A stretch of DNA of 64,000 nt from Reticulitermes lucifugus (GCA_026260175.1 JAKCWW010000069.1:83580-147579), one strand, 5' to 3'. Counted from the first letter of the stretch, positions 50,301 through 60,417 are shown. Notes: a model not told the origin generated them from the sequence alone. Numbers and translations: made by a program.

Positions 50301-51117
50301 ACTTCTCGTTTAACTTAACCTTGATCTCGGTGTAAGCTGCAATGCTCCTACGAGCTTCGTCAGAAAATAAGTTTACATGGCGTGTAGTTTTGTGAATACG
50401 GACTTTGGAACGTCCCGCTTACAGCCCGATGTGGCGCCTAGTGATTGTCATCTGCTTCCTGCGTTTGAAGTAAGCTTTTGGCTGCCACAAATTTAAAGAT
50501 TATGGCAATGAGGAAACTCTTGTGACGCGATGGTTGATAACACAGAATACGGACTGATATAAACAGGGAATAGAAAAGCTCATCCCACGGTAAGATATAT
50601 GCCTAAATTTTGGCAGATCTTGTGTGGAAAATTAGTGGAATAGCAGTACTGTTAATATTACATTGTTCCTGTTAGAGTCGAAAGTAAATAAAGAAACTGA
50701 ATTGTATGCACTGTAAACTTATTTTCTGGCAAACCGTCATAATCTTTCCGAAAAAGTTTTGAGAAAAATACCTATGGAGCGTGCCGAATTCAGGAAAGAT
50801 AGCTGTGTGTATTCAATTCCAAACGTTTATATGTGCGGCTTTCACAAGAGCATTTATATTAGGCATTATGTGACAAGTAACCTTAGCAGACTCGACAGGT
50901 GGCAAAGGAGACTAAAGTTTAAACGTTACTTGATCATAAATATCTTACTGGAAATTTTTGGCCTAAGGAAACCATTACCTCCAAAAGTTTCAGTATGTGA
51001 CGAATTTATGGTGAGCGTATTTTGTCGCGCGAATAGCTAAAATGTATTAGCAGATTTTGAGGTTTACGAACATAAACACAGAAATATTAATCAAATGAAT
51101 AATTAAAAGAGTATTTA
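50301..51117. other. Repeat-poor intronic sequence upstream of the hth exons
   Basis: No repeat family from this window recognised. A 93-codon ORF at 50759-51040 contains no known motif and no homeobox exon. Confidence 0.4.
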
Positions 51118-51158
51118 GGTATTATGTGGTGTGACGCAGCGGCACACCACATAATACC
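51118..51158. repeat. Perfect 16-bp inverted repeat (hairpin) upstream of the hth exons
   Basis: Arms at 51118-51133 (ggtattatgtggtgtg) and 51143-51158 are exact reverse complements around a 9-nt loop (acgcagcgg). The structure lies about 340 nt upstream of exon A. In RNA it would form a stable stem-loop. It could be the end of a small fold-back element or an intronic splicing structure; the sequence alone does not decide. Confidence 0.8.
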
Positions 51159-51441
51159 AGAGCACTCGATTACACAGCTGTAAGAACATCAGAATTCGCA
51201 TATTGTGTTTTTTTTTAAAAGAGTTTGATGCTGGAAGTATTTCGTAACATTTTTTTAATAGGTAACTAATATCCCGGATAAGCAGATCATTAATAATGAA
51301 CGTTGTGTCAAACTTTGTGTCTTTATTATACTTGTTTAACGTGCTCTGTGACAGGATTGCAGATGGCAGAGAAACACCTTTTGGTGTGAAACAAGAAGTG
51401 ATCCCGATCCATAAGTTGCATCACCTTCACAGTAGTGTTAA

Positions 51442-51494
51442 TTTTCTTTTCTTTTTTTCACATCCCTTTCTTTTTCTCGTCTTATTTTTCGCAG
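51442..51494 (+). promoter_or_regulatory. hth: Polypyrimidine tract and 3' splice site of hth exon A
   Basis: A pyrimidine-rich run of nearly 50 nt, mostly T with some C, ends in GCAG at 51491-51494 directly before exon A. It is a strong-looking acceptor and shows that exon A is not simply a decayed tandem copy. Confidence 0.75.
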
Positions 51495-51553
51495 GTTCAT
51501 CAATGCGAGGCGGAGGATCGTGCAGCCTCTTATAGACCAATCAAATCGAGCAG
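51495..51553 (+). CDS. hth: hth alternative homeodomain exon A (upstream copy)
   Basis: Seen: a 59-nt segment after an AG acceptor (51493-51494) encodes FINARRRIVQPLIDQSNRA, with one leading G and one trailing G as split-codon bases. The leading G completes the Trp48 codon of the TALE homeodomain begun in the previous exon; the exon therefore covers homeodomain residue 49 to just beyond the domain. Ile50, Asn51, Arg53 and Arg55, the main DNA-contacting positions of helix 3, are intact. Known: the IVQPMIDQSNRA tail separates Meis/Homothorax from PREP/PKNOX and TGIF. Homothorax is a nuclear cofactor that pairs with Extradenticle and Hox proteins. This copy has Leu where the family usually has Met. 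The nearer donor is CAG|GTGCGA at 51554; a stronger donor, GCG|GTAAGT at 51563, would extend the exon in frame by 9 nt (Gly-Ala-Ser) to 51562. Exon B follows after only 79 nt. Inferred: a functional mutually exclusive exon rather than a decayed copy, because protein sequence, both splice sites and phase are kept. Confidence 0.88.
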
Positions 51554-51632
51554 GTGCGAGCGGTAAGTTAGATTTCTAACCGTTTTCTGGGTCTTCCTAA
51601 CCCTCTTTTCTTCTTTCTCTTCTGTTCCCAAG
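51554..51632 (+). promoter_or_regulatory. hth: 79-nt intron between the two alternative hth exons
   Basis: This spacer holds the second exon A donor (GTAAGT, 51563-51568), two CTAAC branch-point-like motifs with branch A at 51579 and 51600, and a pyrimidine tract (51601-51630) ending in AAG before exon B. The nearer branch point is 32 nt from the exon B acceptor, a normal spacing. The two branch points lie only 25 and 46 nt from the first exon A donor, and 16 and 37 nt from the second. Such short donor-to-branch distances can hinder A-to-B splicing and favour mutual exclusion, although some insect introns this short are spliced. Confidence 0.7.
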
Positions 51633-51691
51633 GTTCATCAACGCTCGTCGCCGTATCGTGCAGCCCATGATAGACCAGTCGAACCGAGCGG
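51633..51691 (+). CDS. hth: hth alternative homeodomain exon B (downstream, canonical copy)
   Basis: Seen: a 59-nt exon after acceptor AG (51631-51632) encodes FINARRRIVQPMIDQSNRA, followed by G and the strong donor GTAAGT (51692-51697). The sequence equals the canonical Meis/Homothorax homeodomain end, with Met in IVQPMID. Its phases (first base completes Trp48, last base opens the next codon) match exon A exactly. It differs from exon A at 14 of 59 bases; 12 are silent, and the only amino-acid change is Leu to Met. Arginine codons differ in style (CGT/CGC here, AGG/CGG in A). Known: in Meis-family genes an intron commonly splits this Trp codon, so a small exon of this content is expected. 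Inferred: this is the ancestral-type exon and A its duplicate, though the direction cannot be proved. The preceding homeobox exon, ending in the QVNNW region, was not found upstream and probably lies outside the window. Confidence 0.92.
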
Positions 51692-53079
51692 GTAAGTCCG
51701 CTCCAGTAATACTTGATGAGGTGGTTTGTACGTAACTAGCAAGATCAGTTTAGCCACGTTGTTGGCCTCAGTTGAGCATACAGTGGTTCTGTGAGTATCT
51801 GGAACTTTCTGTTGTAGTCGAAAATTACTAGCTGTCTCCAAGTACAATGTAAATTTTATGAGAGAAAATGTATAACTTGTATTCCAATCTGTTTTTTGTC
51901 TTTGCTGTGACACTGGCATCATGTTGTTAAACATTTTATTGTACGTATTAAAATTCGGCACCTATTAACTAGCTGATTAAATCTTTGTGTCTTTGTACCA
52001 TATATATATATACATATATATATATATTCTTGCCATAAGATACAGTATCTTTTTTGTGGCCTTGTTAAAACCAACATATGCTCAGCTAATCCTGAAGTAT
52101 TATTTTTGGCATATATCCTCTTTCTATTAGTTTAAGACACATTTCAATATCTAAATTGTCCTTTTAGTTAAAGTTGCCATTACGTTTTAAGAAGCGATGT
52201 AACCTTGGGACATGGTCGAGGCTGTTGGGCCCACTTTCACTGTACCTTCCCTCTGGTGAATGGTATCATGCTCGCTTCTTTACTGAATACTTTTAGAACA
52301 GTGCCTGATAAATCCACGTATAAGAGTATTATATTCGAGCTGCTAAAGCGAGAATGTAATTGTATTGGTGGTTCTGTAAAGTAATTTCTCAAATATATGT
52401 GGCACTATTTTTAGTTGTAATATGTAGTTAAACTATGAAGTAACGTGAATGGAAATACACATTAAATATATGAGACCCAAATTGACAGTACGTTTTGATA
52501 ATATATGAGGGTTATTTAATCACTTAAAGGCTAGTGGCCAATTACATGTACAGTTTTCTGTATATTAAGAAACTGCGTTTTGCCCAGACAGTGTATTTCT
52601 TTTTGTTTCTCGCTGTAAATAGTGATTATATCCTTATGATCTTTACTGATTGCTTTTTATAACGGACACGGAATCTGTTCACTGTGAAGTAGGAACTGGC
52701 TTTTCTGCACAACATATGATCTTCAGTTCTCACACAGTTAATAGCGTGTTATTACTTAAATCAGGTACAGTAAAATAGGCATGTACTGACAAACGTGTAA
52801 AACAAATATACTAGAAGAGGATAAACGTGTGGTGATTGGAGACTTTATACACTGATATTTCTTCAGTTCTTGCTTGGCGTGAAAGGACTTCAGGTCTTAA
52901 AACATAAACATTTGTGTCTGAGTTGTTTTCTAAATAAACTCGTGGGAATGAGCTACACTGTGACCCTACCCCTATAACGTAGTGCATGAGATTTAATGCA
53001 AATAACATCACATCAACAATAAATATTTAGTTTATTGCTTTTCGTATCAGACTGTTGTTTGGTGTAGATGACACCGCCG
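51692..53079 (+). other. hth: Repeat-poor intronic sequence downstream of the hth exons
   Basis: Starts with the exon B donor. None of the SINE, LINE or fold-back families of the window was recognised over nearly 1.4 kb; only a TA tract at 52003-52028 was seen. No further hth exon was recognised. Confidence 0.4.
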
Positions 53080-53375
53080 AAGGTATTAACGTATGGAATT
53101 ACAGTTACTGACATATTGGCGCGGAAACCTGAAGGCAGGAGACCGATTGAAAGAAGTAAGCGTAGATGGGGGGATGATATTAAAGTGTATCTTAAACAAG
53201 TGGGATGCGAAGGCATGGACTGGATAAATCTGTCACTGCATAGGGACATGTGGCGGGTTCTTGTGAACACGATAATAAACCCTCGGTTTCCACAAAACGC
53301 GGAAAATTTCTTGACAGGCTCCATGTAGTTAGTTGGTTGGTTAGTTTGTTAGTTAGTCAGATACAGCTGGGTCCT
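53080..53375 (+). pseudogene. LINE L1-family tail with open frame and short tandem 3' end
   Basis: A frame reads KPEGRRPIERSKRRWGDDIK, then GMDWINLSLHRDMWRVLVNT and NPRFPQNAENFLTGSM, an intact-looking tail of the non-LTR element also seen at 42835. It ends in tagttagttggttggttagt and further ttag-type units, as expected for LINEs that end in short tandem repeats. Only the last 86 codons remain (53068-53328). Confidence 0.72.
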
Positions 53376-54117
53376 GCACTTGTGGATGAGTAATTCCAGG
53401 AATATCTACGTAATACATTTTCCGTACCATTAATGTGGGCAAATGCTCGTATATGTTCAGACAACATGAGAATTTGGTAGGCGGTACGTGTAGAATGCAA
53501 TATAAATAATCCTGACGATGATATGTTACATTGAACAGGAGTATTATTTTGTATATTGCCCATCGTATTGGGTCTTTCTTGCACCACGTTTCGGAAAATG
53601 AATCTGCCTCGGTCATCAGGTATCAAGTTTCGTACTTGGTTGGGCCCCTTAGAAAAAGTGTTTGCATTTATATGCAGAGTATGAACATCCGTAAGGTGTA
53701 TCTGTTTAGAATGTGATATATGCCATAAGGCTCGGGATGCACTTGTGCAAAGTCGAAAGATTCGAAATAACCCGGGTCATCTGAATGCGAAACGAAGTTA
53801 AATAACTAAATTTAAGTTTTAGAAGTTATTACGTCGTCAAATGTTTAGAGTTGTTTTAAGATTTATATTCACAGATCACAACGCAACCGGACGAAACAGA
53901 TCTTATCCCAAACATGTCATAACTTCTTATAAAAATCGCACAAGGATTTGGTCAAGGAATAAAATGAGGTCACGTGTAAGTGAAGGACAACATGTGAAAC
54001 GAGATGTCGAAAACAAAAAGATGGCCAAAAAAATAGTCTAGACACAAGGACTGAAGAATCAAAGGAGTTCCAACCATTCAATTTTAAAATAAGTTTAAAG
54101 GTTATTGTATATTGCAA
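53376..54117. other. Intronic sequence, no feature recognised
   Basis: Overlapping short ORFs on both strands without motif. Confidence 0.4.
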
Positions 54118-54318
54118 CGTGACATTATGTAGTCTGGTAAAAAGGCACTAACGATTCCAGCTAACATACTCCCTCTGTTCTTGTGGCAAATTCTCCACTG
54201 AAGACGGCTTTGAACAGGTTTATCTGAAGTCTTGCTACCTGTTTACTAAAGTACATGGCGTTAATTTCCAGAAGAAAGTACTCTTTATATTCACCGCCGT
54301 AAGAACCTTAAATTGGAC
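54118..54318. repeat. Fold-back repeat family F1, degraded copy
   Basis: gacattatgtagtctggtaa at the left and caccgccgtaagaaccttaa at the right retain the arm ends. The centre is diverged. Confidence 0.5.
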
Positions 54319-55822
54319 AGTTTAAATACTGTACGTGATTTTAAAATACAATTTGTATATGTATGTAATTTTAAAGTATGAAGAAACATCAATTTATTTA
54401 AGCTCATGCCATGAATTCGCGAAAAAAACATATAAGCCTTACTTGAATACAAATTTTAAAGGAAGTTATATTTGACTATGTAATTTATAAATTGATAAGT
54501 TTTTGATGCACGAATTCACGAAGAAACATGTAAGGTTTATTTGGATACTGATTTTTTTTTAAAAAAAGGAAGATCATTATTTGGCTGTCTAGTTTATAAA
54601 TTGACCAGTAATACACTAAATATAAAAAAAAATTAAATTTACAAAATACACTTTTGGACTATGCAACGTGTAAAAGACATTGCTGTTCTTTGAGTTGAAC
54701 CAGTGTTTACCCCGGAGGCCGAAATAGAATCACTGTGACTACCCTTTGCAGTAGGAAAACTTATGGGAGATCTCTACACGGTTGATCATTCAGTAGTAAG
54801 GTTGGCAATAAAGTGAGTAAGTGCGTCGTTACTGTTTTAAAAGGAACGTTTCCCATCTTTAAAAGTAACTTAGTACCTATAACTGAAGGTAGAATTTTCT
54901 AACGAATATCCGAACAGTGTAGCAGCATGGGTTATATGGTCCAAATAAGAGGTTCGTAAAGGCAAGCTGGTCCTGAAGAGATGGGAGATTGTGATGGTCC
55001 TGTTGAAGCATCTAAAGAGGTGGAAGGAGGCAGAAGGGAGTAATTTGCCGGCAACTTTAGTGCACATGAAACTTGGTGGCAACGTTTAGCTCGTGAACCT
55101 CCCCTCGAATGTCACCCGTACGGTGTATAATTCGTATAAAGGGGCCCTTTGGTATCGTTAGCAAATACGTCTGCATGATGCAGGTCATTTTATTTTTCGT
55201 TTAGACTTCTCTTTTTTTTTCTCCCTCATTCTGCGTTACTTCTAGTTTCTTTTGTCCTGTAACAGAAGACATGATGTTTGTGCACGATCTGGTGTGATTG
55301 TGTGCGTCCCCACTTCTATATGGGCCCGGGTTCGACGACCGGTCTGTCACTTGTAATATTATAAGTATAGCTACTTCGAAACGTATGCCGATTTGTTTCA
55401 GAACACTTCATGTGCGAGCTTGACCCTTTGAAGACCGGTATTCATCTAAATCTTATGTTTACAACCCGCGGCCTGCCAGGTTAGCCCGCGGCAACATTTG
55501 TAAATTTTGTGTACTGTAAAGTTTGCACAATACTAAGTTGGTGAGGTGTACGACTTATTGTGATTTTTACACGTGCGGCCCGCGAACCAGCCCACAACAA
55601 TGGCTGTGTGGCTTACATATTGTACGCCCATCCCTTGTTTTATGCCCCAGTTGCGTTCCTGAAAAAGTGGACGTAAATAAAAAATGATATTCCCATCAAA
55701 AATAATTGGTTAGCGTAATAGAACGCAGCCAGCCAAAGGGCGTTAAATTGAAAATGAGAGTGCAAATTAAGAAGTTGAGTGATAAAGACCAATCGGTTTA
55801 GAGACGTAGAGGACAGAAAAGG
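54319..55822. other. Intronic sequence, unassigned
   Basis: AT-rich. A motif aaacatataagccttacttg (54427) has a diverged direct repeat at 54524 (aaacatgtaaggtttatttg), suggesting a local duplication of about 97 bp. Nothing else recognised. Confidence 0.4.
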
Positions 55823-56010
55823 TAAAGTTTTTCCTGTTTACGCCATGAAGGCCTATAGCGGGAGTAGAAGAATTGTTTCAGTCATATTAACCTTGGTACT
55901 ATATAAAGATTAGTTGTCAACTTCACACCCCGGCCGCTTTAACTCCGGGAAATAACCCCGCCACCCATTAAATAGGAGGCTGTGTGGGCTGCAGGGCGGG
56001 TCTGAACCTT
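55823..56010 (-). repeat. SINE family S2, head-truncated, minus orientation
   Basis: cgccatgaaggcctatagcg, caccccggccgctttaactc and ccacccattaaataggaggc match other minus copies. Confidence 0.65.
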
Positions 56011-56792
56011 TATTATGATACTCATAGAAAACACTCAAATACACTGTGTGGCAAAATGCAGAATTTTTAATGTTACAGCTTGTGGTGTGTAGTTATCATT
56101 GTTTCATAAATGATTGGTATAAATCATAAGCGCTAATGTAAGGTTTTCAAATAAGGTTTGTATCAATATTGTATTTTGTTTGTGTCCTCAGTAGTTTTCT
56201 CGTTAAATTGTTGTTTTGTAAAGTAATTTGGAGGAAGTAAAACCAGCATTGTTACTTCGAGTTATATACTTTTGGGCCAGACATATATGCATGTATGTTA
56301 AATAATGACCTATAACATATAGAATTACAAAGAAAACCCAGCACTTGCATGCAAACTCCTCGTAGGCCGATGTTGACGGTCCTTCATCGCAACAGAACAC
56401 TTCACAATAAGATAAATCATCGACATCCACTTGTCTGTTCATTACAATAGCCCAGACCTCCACAAGTAATGACACTGTACGCATGCGTCGTAGACATCAC
56501 GCTAATATCTGTGTAAAGTGGAAAACCGTGTTCCACAATGTTCAGATTATCACTGTAGTCGATTCCGATCACCATCTTCTCCATTCTACACGCATTAACC
56601 CTAACGGATCATTCTATGAGCCGCCATGCTTTCATTGTAATTCATTTCAATATCAAGCCATAAAAACAGAGTATTGTAAAAGGATTTACAGCTAGTAATG
56701 GGCCAGCGATCTCTGAATTCCTTATAACACTATACATCAGCCATCACCCATACACTTCAAGGCTCAAGTATGAAATATCTTGTACTATCATT

Positions 56793-57028
56793 TTTTTTGT
56801 GGCGAAGGGCCCCGTAGTAGATGCTATGGACGCACCCCAGCCTTGAGGCTTATTATGCAACCCTGCGATGAAGATGATGATGATTAGATTTTTTTTTCGT
56901 TTTTCTTGTAATGGAGCACCGGTGGAATGAAATTAACAGGGGAAAACCGAAGTACTCAGGGAAAACCCTGTCACAGTGCCACTTTGTCCACCACAAATCC
57001 CACATGGACTGACCCGGGATCGAGCCCG
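56793..57028 (-). mobile_element. SINE family S1, 5'-truncated, minus orientation, with target-site duplication
   Basis: In sense direction it begins cgggctcgatcccgggtcag, inside the head at the B-box. It continues tccatgtgggatttgtggtg and the shared body, and ends in an A-rich tail (T-run at 56791-56798). The 12-mer tgtactatcatt flanks it at 56781-56792 and 57029-57040. Truncation at the 5' end plus duplicates is typical of incomplete reverse transcription at the target. Confidence 0.88.
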
Positions 57029-57040
57029 TGTACTATCATT

Positions 57041-57914
57041 GGTTCTCATACATATTTCGTGTCTGCATTGACATAAATAAATTGTAACAGGAAGATATGT
57101 AATAAGTTTACAGTTTAATACAGGTAACCAATCTACCTATCTACACAACGACGTGGACAAAATTACACACGGAGTTTCTTGGGAAACACTCCATAAGCAA
57201 CGACCTTAATAAAGGATTTTTATGATGCAACATTTTGAGACATTTGAGAAAAAACAAAAAAAAATAAACAACAAAAAATAAACTATAATTTAAGCCGCAC
57301 AAATAAAAATAAACTGAAAGAGCAGTAGTTTCAGTAGCAGGGTGCAATAAAGTGTATGATTTTATTTGTCAAAAAATGTGTTTGTCTTAGATTATCCTAT
57401 GTCGGAACACACAAGTTTAGCCGCAAAATCTTGTCCTTTGTTTTCGTTACGTCTCACAACACACTTCGTTTTTCTTCACGTCTCCTTTACCTCTGACGAG
57501 GGACCGAATTATAAAACCAATCTTGACAGCCGGAAGAAAAAGGCTACAACATCTTACACAAAGTTTTTACTGCCATTGAAATTTAAGATACGTGTCCTTG
57601 AAGCTGTGCTAATTGATTAATTCTTAAAGAGGAATGTTGCTCTTGGTTACGTAAAAACGTTTGTCACCTCAGCCATTCCGTCAGTCAGTAACCTGTTGTG
57701 ACAACGCTTCCTCCCTGAACCAAAAACATCTTTTTCTAACGCAACCGAACTGTGTCCGTTGACGAAGGTGCTAAAGTTATAAAGTGTCTTTTAATTTGGG
57801 CTACTACTGACTTCAGAAGTAGTTTATTTTTTCTTTGCTTTTTACTAGTCATTGCGTATGGACTGGGTAGATAATGATGCAATCGCTGACAGACGCGTTT
57901 GTATTTCCACTTTT
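57041..57914. other. Intronic sequence, no feature recognised
   Basis: AT-rich. ORFs of 68-84 codons without motif. Confidence 0.4.
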
Positions 57915-58345
57915 TAGGCGCATTCGCAAAATTGCGAAAAGCGACTATTAGCTTCGACTTGCCTGCCTGTCTGTCCGTCTGTCCGCATGGAACAACTCGG
58001 TTCCCACTAGACGAATTTTCATGAAACTTGATATTTGAGCATTTTTCGAAAATATGTCCAGAAAGTTCAAGTTTCCTTAAAATCTGACAAGAATAACGGG
58101 TACTTTACATGAAGACTTTGTACATTTATGACAATATCTCGCTGAATTCTCCTTAGAATGAGAAATGTTTCAGACATGGTTGTAGAAAGAACACATGTTT
58201 TATGTCTAATGCCTTTTTTCCCCAAAAGTCGTGCCGTTGGTGAGATAATGTGGAAAACTGTGGTAGAGCCGAACAGGCCACAGATGACAATATAATACGG
58301 CGCATGCGCTTTGCATGCTGGGTAACTATGGCTCCAGACACACAC
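57915..58345 (-). repeat. Dispersed repeat with VWSHSYPACKAHAPYY/QTD-type translation, minus orientation
   Basis: The minus strand reads VWSHSYPACKAHAPYYIVIC, then TVFHIISPTARLLGKK, and further on KFHENSSSGNRVVPCGQTDR. From memory, near-identical conceptual peptides recur in many arthropod genomes, where they are repeat translations. Its QTD end matches 15280-15480. ORFs of 62 and 92 codons here are therefore not called as genes. Confidence 0.6.
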
Positions 58346-59154
58346 TCAGAATATGTAATACTTACTGCTTTTCCACTGCATCAATGGTTACGTGAACGCG
58401 CCTCAGTGTTAGGTTATACGTACGTTGCCTCTCTCGTTTGCGCTACTTACAGCATGGTAGCCTACTCGAACCCACCCGACCTTCATTCAAGCCTGCGGGG
58501 GCAAAAATGGTACTTCTCTGACGCTGTTGTTACCAATGCATATGGCAGCAGTATGTAAATGTATACTGTAAGAGACACTCTGTATTTCGCGAAACGCCAT
58601 TTAAATTCACTACGAACGTACGTATAATTATGTTCGACATTCTCTTTTATTGCCAGTTTTCTCCACATGGCTGCATAATAAAGTCATCTATGGGTAACTG
58701 TAAAATTAAGTGTGGAATACATACATAATTTTATGGTAAGTTTACGGTGACCTACCACGAAATAAGGTCTGTGACGAAATTGGCTTTATATGTCGTTTAG
58801 TCTGGTTTCCGTCCTGTCAAGCCAACAAATGTTTATAAAATAATGTAAAAGTTTGCGTGCATTGTGAGGGACCTCAGTATGTTATGTCTTAAATTATTAA
58901 TAATTAGGATGAAGCAATAAGGAAATGCTAAACAGACAGTTCGTTTCTTATGTGCTCTGTGCAACAAGGCAATAATCTGGGTAATCCTATATCTACTTCC
59001 AAAGTCCTAACCACAATAAAAATTGTCTACAGTTATGAGAGTGTTAAAAATTATCTTCCCTGACTGGATTCTCTTACCTTCTACTCACTCTAAGAACGTA
59101 ACACGAATATTTATAGACTATAGTTTTTCCTGTTGATTTGTATGTATACACACC
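58346..59154. other. Intronic sequence, no feature recognised
   Basis: A 102-codon plus-strand ORF (58250-58558) starts within the neighbouring repeat and has no recognised domain. Confidence 0.35.
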
Positions 59155-59500
59155 TTTATCTGTAATCCTAAAGGAAAACAAAAATTTGGGATGTTTGGGA
59201 ACAAAGTGCTAAGGAGTACACTATGTTTGGTTATAGAAGAAGTGTTTTGGCTTAATAGGAAAATGGATAAAATTCTGAAGTGAGGTTTGTAAGCCTTGCC
59301 AAATGTTATTGGGATACTTACGTTAAAGAGAATGAGGTGAGACGTTCATAGAAACATGAATGGCAACGTGTGAGACCATCATGTAAACCTGAGGATAATA
59401 TTATAATTAGTCTACATGAAATAAAATTTGAAGGTGTGGCTTGCATTAATTTGGTTCATGGTAAGCGAACTCTTGTGAGCACAGTTCTCACTTTCGGTTG
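59155..59500 (+). repeat. LINE L1-family tail, strongly degraded
   Basis: ggtttgtaagccttgccaaa, aacgtgtgagaccatcatgt and ggttcatggtaagcgaactc occupy the expected order of an L1 tail but with many substitutions. Confidence 0.35.
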
Positions 59501-59627
59501 CATAAAGAACTGGTATATTAAACTAGATAAGCAACAGTTAGCTTGTTAACTTCATGGTTCATTAATATGCTGACCTAAGGCAACTTAGTAAGTACATGAG
59601 ACAAACTTAAGACACTCACATTCATTT

Positions 59628-59900
59628 GGGCCGTGCCGTGGCTCAGGCGGTTAGTCGCCAGCGTCTCACCTCGGAGACGCGGGTTCGATCCCGGGTCAGT
59701 CCATGTGGGATTTGTGGTGGACAAAGTGGCACTGGGACACGTTTTTCCCCGAGTACTTCGGTTTTCCCTGTCAGTTTCTTTCCACCGGTGCTCCATTACT
59801 TGGAAAAACGAAAAAACTGATCATCTTTATCGCAGGGTTGCACAGTAAGCCTTAAGACTGCGGTGCGTCCGTAGCATCCGCTGCGGGACCCTTAAAAAAA
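59628..59900 (+). repeat. SINE family S1, full-length copy
   Basis: The head gggccgtgccgtggctcagg and B-box gggttcgatcccgggtcagt are followed by the body (gtggacaaagtggcactggg, cgagtacttcggttttccct, ccaccggtgctccattactt) and the tail taagccttaagactgcggtg with an A-run. The best full copy in the window. Frames across it read PWLRRLVASVSPRRRGFDPG, a repeat translation. Possible diverged duplicate: cattcatttg before and catttatctg after. Confidence 0.85.
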
Positions 59901-60003
59901 CATTTATCTGTATGCTGTTACTTATTAACTGAATGCTTGGTAATGATTCTGGTTTCATGGCTGTGTATCTGTTCAGTATATGTCTCAAAGTATTCTACAC
60001 ACT

Positions 60004-60249
60004 TCAGGTTATGATGTAAAACGCTATGGGCGATATCCAGGAGCCAGGTCCCCCTTGTGTCTCTTCTCCCCTTGCGCCATCAATCAGCCACGTCAATTTG
60101 TAATGGCGTCTCTTCTCGTCCCGCCATGTCCAGCACTCACTATCCAAGAGGACATTATAACGTCCATCCCATTTCACTGCAACCCTCAACTCCCTTGAAA
60201 TGGCTGCCTGGTGGTTTCGATATTCCCACACAAACTCCCCGAAATGCAT
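60004..60249 (-). other. Unassigned 81-codon ORF in a GC-richer patch
   Basis: The minus strand is open for 81 codons with low-redundancy composition (WEYRNHQAAISRELRVAVKW stretch), in a patch with more C and G than its neighbours. No domain is recognised, and no splice context or partner is apparent. It could be an old insertion or chance. Confidence 0.2.
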
Positions 60250-60417
60250 CCTCTCATATAATCTACTTTCTTTCCTTTCGTTCTGTGTTCAGTTCCTCTT
60301 GCTTACTTTGCTCGTGTGACAGGATTCTGTATGTACGATTTTGAGTTACAATTTTATGAGATGATTATGCAGTTTATTATTATTTTGTGCTTTAATAAAT
60401 ACCAAATATGAAATATG

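Noticed and set aside
1-51494. Search for the preceding homeobox exon (ending QVNNW) and a third copy of the FINARRR exon
   Set aside because: No matching stretch seen by eye on the + strand; a small diverged exon could still have been missed.
60004-60249. 81-codon minus-strand ORF as a conserved gene
   Set aside because: Composition looks protein-like, but I recognise no family; kept only as an unassigned ORF.
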